9,917 nt of DNA from Opitutia bacterium UBA4654 (GTDB taxonomy: Bacteria > Verrucomicrobiota > Verrucomicrobiia > Opitutales > Intestinicryptomonadaceae), in the NCBI GenBank assembly GCA_002405555.1, contig DHMA01000083.1:10159-20075 (forward strand). The letters are read 5' to 3'. A program made the translations under genes and the position numbers. Of the stretch, positions 5,752 to 9,917 are shown in pieces. The notes under the pieces were generated by a model. It was not told where the DNA came from and ran no database searches. It worked only from the letters and a program-made list of their open reading frames with translations. How positions within the stretch are numbered: the stretch's first letter is position 1; each line of letters begins with the position of its first letter.

Positions 5752-6582
5752 ATGAAGTTTGCGTTGAAAGTGGCAACGGTTTTGTGTCTCCTGTCGCTGT
5801 GGGTGTGGGGGATAGTCGTCGAACCGTACATAATGCTCGACTACGACAACGTCGAAATCGCAGTCCCCAAGTGGGACAAAAACCTCGACGGGCTGAAAAT
5901 CGCCGTGCTTTCCGACATTCACGCGGGCGCGGGCCCCGCCGAAAACTGGCGGCTCAGGCGCATCGTGGCTCGGACGAACGCCGCAAAGCCCGACATTATC
6001 CTGCTCTTGGGCGACTTCGTGAACGGGCACCCGTTTTACTCGAAAATGCCGATGTCTACGTATTCCAAATATTTGAGCGGGCTGAAAGCCCCACTCGGCG
6101 TCTATTCGGTACTCGGCAACCACGACTCCTACTACGGCAGGGAGAAAATCAGGAAAATGCTTGCCGACGCGGGCATCCCCGTTATCGAAAACTCGAACCT
6201 CGAAATCAAGACGCCCAAGGGGAACTTCCACCTTGCGGGAATCGCCGACGCAATCACCCAAAACTATTTCTACCGCCCGACGTTCGCGGGCATTCCCAAA
6301 GACGCGCCCGTCGTGTTCATGTCGCACACGCCCGACGTTTTCAGGGAGATTCCGCCAGCGGCGAGCTTCATGCTGTCGGGGCACACGCACGGCGGGCAGG
6401 TGCGCCTGCCGCACGGAATACGCCCCGCAAAGAACGTGAAGTTCGAGCGCGGCGCGGTCGAGGGGCTTTACCGAAAGGACGGAAAAACGTCGTACACCAC
6501 GCGCGGCTTGGGCACGAGCCGCATACCCGTGCGCTTCATGTGCACGCCCGCAATCACCATCGCCACAATCCGCAAGGCGTGA
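5752..6582 (+). CDS. Membrane-anchored calcineurin-like metallophosphoesterase (YaeI/YkuE/LpxG type)
   Basis: A 276-residue phosphoesterase. Residues 4-23 are one hydrophobic segment, predicted as an uncleaved inner-membrane anchor. The dinuclear metal site is complete: Asp55-x-His57 in LSDIHAG, Asp88 in LLLGDFVNG, GNHD (122-125), His192 in FMSHTPD, and the signature GHTHGGQ (210-216). Length and architecture match the COG1408 group, which includes E. coli YaeI, Bacillus YkuE and the chlamydial UDP-2,3-diacylglucosamine hydrolase LpxG. A role in lipid A synthesis (cleaving UDP-diacylglucosamine to lipid X) is possible, but the sequence alone does not separate it from phosphodiesterases of unknown substrate. 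It has its own promoter, and the porin follows 61 nt downstream on the same strand. The ATG is immediately followed by the membrane segment and is the sensible start. Confidence 0.9.
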   Translation: MKFALKVATVLCLLSLWVWGIVVEPYIMLDYDNVEIAVPKWDKNLDGLKIAVLSDIHAGAGPAENWRLRRIVARTNAAKPDIILLLGDFVNGHPFYSKMPMSTYSKYLSGLKAPLGVYSVLGNHDSYYGREKIRKMLADAGIPVIENSNLEIKTPKGNFHLAGIADAITQNYFYRPTFAGIPKDAPVVFMSHTPDVFREIPPAASFMLSGHTHGGQVRLPHGIRPAKNVKFERGAVEGLYRKDGKTSYTTRGLGTSRIPVRFMCTPAITIATIRKA

Positions 6583-6611
6583 TTTACGGCGCGGCGTCAT
6601 TTTCCGATAAA
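6583..6611 (+). promoter_or_regulatory. Possible promoter of the porin gene
   Basis: TTTACG (6583-6588), 17 nt, then GATAAA (6606-6611), each matching four of six consensus bases, directly after the phosphoesterase stop codon. It would give a leader of roughly 26 nt with a weak ACGGA ribosome-site-like element before the ATG at 6644. Readthrough from the upstream gene is equally possible. Confidence 0.3.
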
Positions 6612-6643
6612 TTTTTCGACAACCCAAACAGAACGGACACTCC

Positions 6644-8047
6644 ATGGAAAAACGGAAAATCTTGGCGGCGTTCGCGGCAGTCGCGGCGGCATGCGGTTCT
6701 TTTGCCGAACCCAAACAGTACTTCGGGGTAAACAACTTCGACGAACATACCGACGCCCCCGTCCAAACAGGCTCGGAATACTACGACGACTCGCTCGGCG
6801 GCGGGCACTTCCACGAGCTTACATTTCAGGAGTGGTTCAACGCGCCCCACGCGCTGGCGAACATGTACGGCGCGCGCCGCTACGCCGAAAACAACGGGAT
6901 TGTCCCGACCGCCGCGTACTTGGGCAACTTTGCGTCGAACGTGTCGGGCGGAATGTCGCGCGGGGCAAGCAACACAAGCTCGGTGAATCTCGGCTTGGGC
7001 ATAGACCTGCGCAAGCTCACGGGCGTCGAGTCTCTCGACGGCTGGACAATCGGCAACGCGTGGGCGTGGCGTTTCGGCGACAGCATTACGAAAAACAGAA
7101 TCGGCAACGCGTTCAACGTGCAGCAAAACTACGGCTCGCAGACGCTGAACTTGCAGTCGCTCTTCGCCGCATACAACAGGGATTTCCTCTCCGACTGGCA
7201 TTTGACATTCAAGCTCGGCCGCTTCGCCGCGGGCGACAACTTCATGTCGAAGCCCATCTACTGGCTCTACCAAAACAACGCTTTCGACGGCAACCCCGTG
7301 GGCGCGTTCAAGCAGACAAAACTTTCCGCCTACCCAGGCTCGACGTGGGCTGCGTATGTGCAGGTTGAGCACAAAAACGGCGCGTACGCAAAGTCGGGCG
7401 TCTATAAAATCAACACGGCGAAGCAGGACGACATGCACGGGCTTGACTGGTCGTTCAACGGCGGCGGAGTCAACGCGAATTTCGAAATAGGGCGCGACTT
7501 CAACCACGACGGCAGCGGAAAGTCGCCCGCGAACATTTCGGCGGGCGTGATAGCGTCGTGGTACAACGCCCCGCACATAGACAACCCCTCGAAATTCTCG
7601 CACTTCAACTGCTCGGTGTACGTGCAGGCGGACTACATGGTCTACAACATGGGGCCAGTCAAGGCGGACGAACCCTACTACATCGTGCGCGAAGAGGACA
7701 AGTGGCGCGACCTCCGCGGGCTGATTCTTTGGGGCGCGTTCCAGTACGACCCCTACGAGAACCTCGCCGACATGCCGATTTTCGTCAACGGCGGCGTGCT
7801 CTTCAACGCGCCGTTCGAGTCGCGCGCGGACGACGTCCTCTGCTTCGGCGTCGCCTACGGCAAGTTTTCCGACAAGTATACGGGCGACATTCGCGGCTCT
7901 TACGAGGCGATTTTCGAGCTGAACTACAAATTCCAGATAAACAAGTTTTCGTTTGTCCAGCCAAACGTGCAGTACGTGCTGAACACGGGCGGCGGAAAAT
8001 ACGGCGACGCCGTTGTGCTCGGTCTTCAATTCGGGCTTAATTTGTAG
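6644..8047 (+). CDS. OprB-family carbohydrate-selective outer-membrane porin
   Basis: A 467-residue outer-membrane beta-barrel protein. The N-terminus MEKRKILAAFAAVAAACGSFA is a Sec signal, with likely cleavage before EPKQ (after residue 21). The mature part is rich in Gly, Asn, Tyr, Phe and Trp in alternating polar/nonpolar strands. The C-terminal region, with KFSFVQPNVQYVLNTGGG followed by DAVVLGLQFGL, matches the OprB ending in which a QPDxQY strand precedes an NPGG turn. Other family-like segments are LGRFAAGDNFM and an internal GLDWSFNGGGVN strand. OprB porins take up glucose and other sugars by diffusion. No SLH domain is present, unlike cyanobacterial OprB relatives. The last residue is Leu rather than the usual Phe/Trp. 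A substrate cannot be assigned. Base use is like its neighbours, so nothing suggests recent transfer. Confidence 0.85.
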   Translation: MEKRKILAAFAAVAAACGSFAEPKQYFGVNNFDEHTDAPVQTGSEYYDDSLGGGHFHELTFQEWFNAPHALANMYGARRYAENNGIVPTAAYLGNFASNVSGGMSRGASNTSSVNLGLGIDLRKLTGVESLDGWTIGNAWAWRFGDSITKNRIGNAFNVQQNYGSQTLNLQSLFAAYNRDFLSDWHLTFKLGRFAAGDNFMSKPIYWLYQNNAFDGNPVGAFKQTKLSAYPGSTWAAYVQVEHKNGAYAKSGVYKINTAKQDDMHGLDWSFNGGGVNANFEIGRDFNHDGSGKSPANISAGVIASWYNAPHIDNPSKFSHFNCSVYVQADYMVYNMGPVKADEPYYIVREEDKWRDLRGLILWGAFQYDPYENLADMPIFVNGGVLFNAPFESRADDVLCFGVAYGKFSDKYTGDIRGSYEAIFELNYKFQINKFSFVQPNVQYVLNTGGGKYGDAVVLGLQFGLNL

Positions 8048-8135
8048 GCGTCGGGCAGGGCGGATTGTTTTTCGGCGGCGGGCGCGGAGCTCTCCGTCGA
8101 TTTTATTTTTTCGGATATTGTCCGATAAGCCGAAA

Positions 8136-9029
8136 ATGATTTGGTTTGCCGCAGGTCTTGCTTTCGCGTTTTTTAACGCAATAACAATGCTCATAAACCA
8201 GCGGTACAAGGTGGACGGGCGGCTGATGTCGGGCATGCGCGGGATAGGCGTTGCGCTGCTGTTTTTGCCCGCGCTGTTTTTTGCGCCCGTGCCCAAAAGC
8301 GGCGTCTTCTGGCTTTTGATTGCCGCCGAGGGGCTTGTCTCCACGTTCTACAACGCGCGTCTCTACGAGGCGTCGGCGCGGTACGGGGCGAATTCGACAT
8401 CGCTTATAAACGTGCTCTCGATAGGCTTCGGGCTTGTGTTTTGGTGGATTGTCTTTCCGCGCAGGTTCGTCGCCCTTGCGGAGTCTCCCGCGACTTTTGC
8501 GGGCATAGCTCTTTCGCTCGCGCTTGTCTGCGGCGGATTCTTCCTTTCGGCGAAACGCATTTTCGCCCGCGGGGAATTTTCGTACATGCTGCCCGCGGTC
8601 GTCGTCTTGGCGATTATGATGATTATCCGAAAGGAAATCATGACCGACGCCGAATTTATCTCCGCAATGACCTACTATTGCGTGTGCTCCATATTTTTCA
8701 GCGGCGTCGCCAACCTTTCTATTTACACATTTCTGCGCGGCGGCATGGGGGAGGCGACGCGCGGAGTTTCCAAGAGGACGCTTTTTGCGGGCGCGATGAT
8801 GGCGGTTGCAAGCGCGGCGACGATTTTCTGCGGGAACGTCTCCGCAATGTATTCGCCAAATCCCGCGTACGTTTCGGCGGTCGCCCTCACAACCCCCCTT
8901 TGGGCGATTCTGCTGAATTCCGCATCGGGCGTCGGCACCCGACCCAAAATGATTCCGACAGCCGCGATGATTGCGGGCTTGGTGCTTCTGATTTATTTTG
9001 CCGACAAGCCCCTCCACCCCGTGTTTTAG
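8136..9029 (+). CDS. EamA/DMT-superfamily multi-pass membrane permease
   Basis: A 297-residue integral membrane protein with about ten hydrophobic segments spread evenly over the length, as in drug/metabolite transporter (EamA) permeases made of two five-helix repeats. The first helix starts at once (MIWFAAGLAFAFFNAIT), and a positively charged loop follows (INQRYKVDGR). Further helices include the GVALLFLPALFF, LVFWWIVF, LPAVVVLAIMMII and MIAGLVLLIYF stretches. A helix-terminal TTPLWAILL motif is typical of the second EamA repeat. Relatives export amino acids or other small metabolites, or transport nucleotide sugars; the substrate here is unknown. The frame is open back to 8013, overlapping the porin gene, but that extension is Arg-rich and non-hydrophobic, so the ATG at 8136 is chosen. 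No Shine-Dalgarno is present; a weak GATAAG lies 6 nt upstream. Confidence 0.8.
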   Translation: MIWFAAGLAFAFFNAITMLINQRYKVDGRLMSGMRGIGVALLFLPALFFAPVPKSGVFWLLIAAEGLVSTFYNARLYEASARYGANSTSLINVLSIGFGLVFWWIVFPRRFVALAESPATFAGIALSLALVCGGFFLSAKRIFARGEFSYMLPAVVVLAIMMIIRKEIMTDAEFISAMTYYCVCSIFFSGVANLSIYTFLRGGMGEATRGVSKRTLFAGAMMAVASAATIFCGNVSAMYSPNPAYVSAVALTTPLWAILLNSASGVGTRPKMIPTAAMIAGLVLLIYFADKPLHPVF

Positions 9030-9039
9030 ACGCAAAAAA

Positions 9040-9062
9040 AATCCCGCAAAATTTGCGGGATT
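9040..9062 (-). terminator. Intrinsic terminator between convergent genes
   Basis: Near-perfect dyad AATCCCGCAAA / TTTGCGGGATT around a single central base. On the minus strand it is followed by an uninterrupted run of eight Ts ending at 9033, so it is a strong terminator for the esterase gene. On the plus strand it is followed only by TTCTTCG; it may still stop permease transcription weakly. Confidence 0.85.
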
Positions 9063-9070
9063 CTTCGTAG

Positions 9071-9100
9071 TCCGATTTGCGCGGGAGTCCGCGCGTCGGA
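9071..9100. repeat. Second hairpin in the 3' region of the esterase gene
   Basis: Outer arms TCCGA/TCGGA enclose a GCGCGG-GAGT-CCGCGC stem-loop, with a small internal loop between the two helices. It lies between the esterase stop and the terminator, so it would be in the esterase mRNA 3' end, perhaps stabilising it. No T-run follows on either strand. Confidence 0.6.
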
Positions 9101-9112
9101 GGGATTTTCGCC

Positions 9113-9917
9113 CTACTTTTTCCTTACGGAAGTCGGATTCTTCTTCCACGGCGAGCGGTAGCCGTGCGTGCCGTTTTGCTTGAAGACGATTTTCGTATTC
9201 GGGTTCGCGTTGTTGTAGAGAACGGCGATTCCCGCGGGCGGGCAAACGTAGTCGCCGAGGTACGCGAGGATTTCCACGGGGCACTTCACGCGCTTGATTG
9301 CGTTCGTGCTGTCGAAATAGAGCACCGCGGGCGTGTACGCGGGCTTGAAAAGCGACTTCTGGCGGCCTTCGTTCTCGGCATTGAGGTTGCACATCCACGG
9401 AACCGTGGGCTTGCAAAGCGTGATGTCCTTGTCGAGAGCCGCAATGAAAATCGACTGGAAGCCGCCCATGCTTCCGCCCGAAACCGTAATGTCTTTGCCG
9501 TTCCATTCGGGGAGGGTCTTGGCGTATTCGATTGCGCGGAGGTCGCGGAGAATCATGAACTTGAAGTAGTTGTTTTCGGGGTTCTTTTCGGCGTTAAGCC
9601 CGAAACGCGCAAGCTTTACCTTCTGCTGCTTGTAGTATTCGTCGCTCTGCCCAAGCTCGTAGCTGTGGCGCGCGACGGAAAGCATAATGTAGCCGTCCTT
9701 GTACGGAGGGTTGATTCTGCTCACGCCGTAGCCGTGGACGTTCACCCAAAGCGGAAGCGACTTCGCCTTGGCGTTTTCGGGAATCGTAAGGTACGCCTTG
9801 GCGGGCTTGCCGACACAGTCGATTGTAAGGACGTAGGTCTTGAAGCCCTTTTTGCCCGCAACTTCCTTTCTGTCGCATTTCATCGGGACTTTTTTGAGGG
9901 CGTCGAGCTGCCTCTGC
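9113..9917 (-). CDS. Acetylxylan esterase-like (CE7/AXE1) alpha/beta hydrolase, N-terminus beyond window
   Basis: A serine esterase related to acetylxylan esterases/cephalosporin C deacetylases, which remove acetyl groups from xylan fragments and similar sugars. Counting from the Met at 9883, it shows oxyanion-side HGYG (50-53), nucleophile Ser138 in the elbow SGGSMGG (135-141), acid Asp211 in YLGDYVCPPAG and base His240 in NGTHGY. The Asp motif followed by VCPP is a hallmark of CE7. CE7 elbows usually read GGSQGG; here Met replaces Gln. The frame is open upstream of 9883 to the window edge, and CE7 enzymes are about 320 residues against 256 visible here, so the true start, and any signal peptide, probably lies beyond 9917. 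The ATG at 9883 would cut into the domain. The gene ends with TAG at 9113-9115, followed by two hairpins. A general prolyl-oligopeptidase-like hydrolase is the alternative. Confidence 0.82.
   Translation of the reverse strand, partial: QRQLDALKKVPMKCDRKEVAGKKGFKTYVLTIDCVGKPAKAYLTIPENAKAKSLPLWVNVHGYGVSRINPPYKDGYIMLSVARHSYELGQSDEYYKQQKVKLARFGLNAEKNPENNYFKFMILRDLRAIEYAKTLPEWNGKDITVSGGSMGGFQSIFIAALDKDITLCKPTVPWMCNLNAENEGRQKSLFKPAYTPAVLYFDSTNAIKRVKCPVEILAYLGDYVCPPAGIAVLYNNANPNTKIVFKQNGTHGYRSPWKKNPTSVRKK

Noticed and set aside
5293..6735. A 480-codon open frame on the minus strand
   Set aside because: It runs through the tRNA-Ser gene and antisense to the acetyltransferase and phosphoesterase, and has no domain features.
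8085..8110. Possible terminator after the porin: CGGAG-CT-CTCCG followed by a T-rich stretch
   Set aside because: The stem is only about four pairs after allowing a normal loop, and the T-run is interrupted and offset, so it was not called.
8111..8125. TCGGA-TATTG-TCCGA inverted repeat before the permease
   Set aside because: It is a 5-bp dyad with no T-run on the plus strand; chance occurrence is likely. TCCGATAA also occurs at 6603-6610 before the porin, but two copies are too few to call a site.
8013..8135. Upstream extension of the permease frame into the porin gene
   Set aside because: It encodes an Arg-rich non-hydrophobic stretch, while the ATG at 8136 opens directly into the first membrane helix.
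6584..8344. A 586-codon open frame on the minus strand
   Set aside because: It lies antisense to the porin gene, has Arg/Val-rich low-complexity composition and no recognisable domain. It is a product of high GC and codon bias.
1..9917. Mobile element, phage, CRISPR array or defence system
   Set aside because: No transposase, integrase, regularly spaced repeats or known defence domains were seen; gene content is metabolic, transport and signalling.

Overview
The window is a gene-dense, GC-rich stretch of bacterial chromosome. A lipoprotein-type OppA, an OprB-type outer-membrane porin and an acetylxylan-esterase-like protein point to a Gram-negative bacterium that uses plant-type carbohydrates. 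An SpoIIE-type phosphatase with an RsbW-like ATPase, the membrane-anchored phosphoesterase and weak Shine-Dalgarno use would fit the Verrucomicrobiota/PVC group. That placement is inference from gene content and style only; no rRNA or other marker gene is present.

Left half (1-4832, minus strand): five tightly packed genes form one probable operon, transcribed right to left. First come a response regulator fused to a PP2C/SpoIIE phosphatase and an RsbW-like ATP-binding protein, then the oligopeptide ABC transporter genes oppD, oppF and oppA. oppA runs off the left edge. Junctions are 2 nt, a 4-nt overlap, a 14-nt overlap and 1 nt. A consensus -10 box (TATAAT) precedes the first gene. The permease genes oppB and oppC are not in the window; they may lie beyond position 1 or elsewhere.

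Middle (4833-5751): a short divergent promoter region with an inverted repeat leads into a plus-strand PAT-family GNAT acetyltransferase. Next is a minus-strand tRNA-Ser(GCU) with its own intrinsic terminator, then an AT-rich promoter region.

Right half (5752-9917): three plus-strand genes encode a membrane-anchored calcineurin-like phosphoesterase, an OprB-family porin and an EamA/DMT-type permease. A convergent minus-strand gene, partial at its 5' end, encodes a CE7-like esterase. A strong intrinsic terminator and a second hairpin separate the last two.

Functionally, the window combines nutrient uptake (porin across the outer membrane, OppA/D/F at the inner membrane, a polymer-deacetylating esterase) with a phosphatase/anti-sigma-type switch built into the peptide-uptake operon. 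That operon is the most notable feature. No CRISPR array, insertion sequence, phage gene or long repeat was seen. No stretch over 300 bases lacks a gene.
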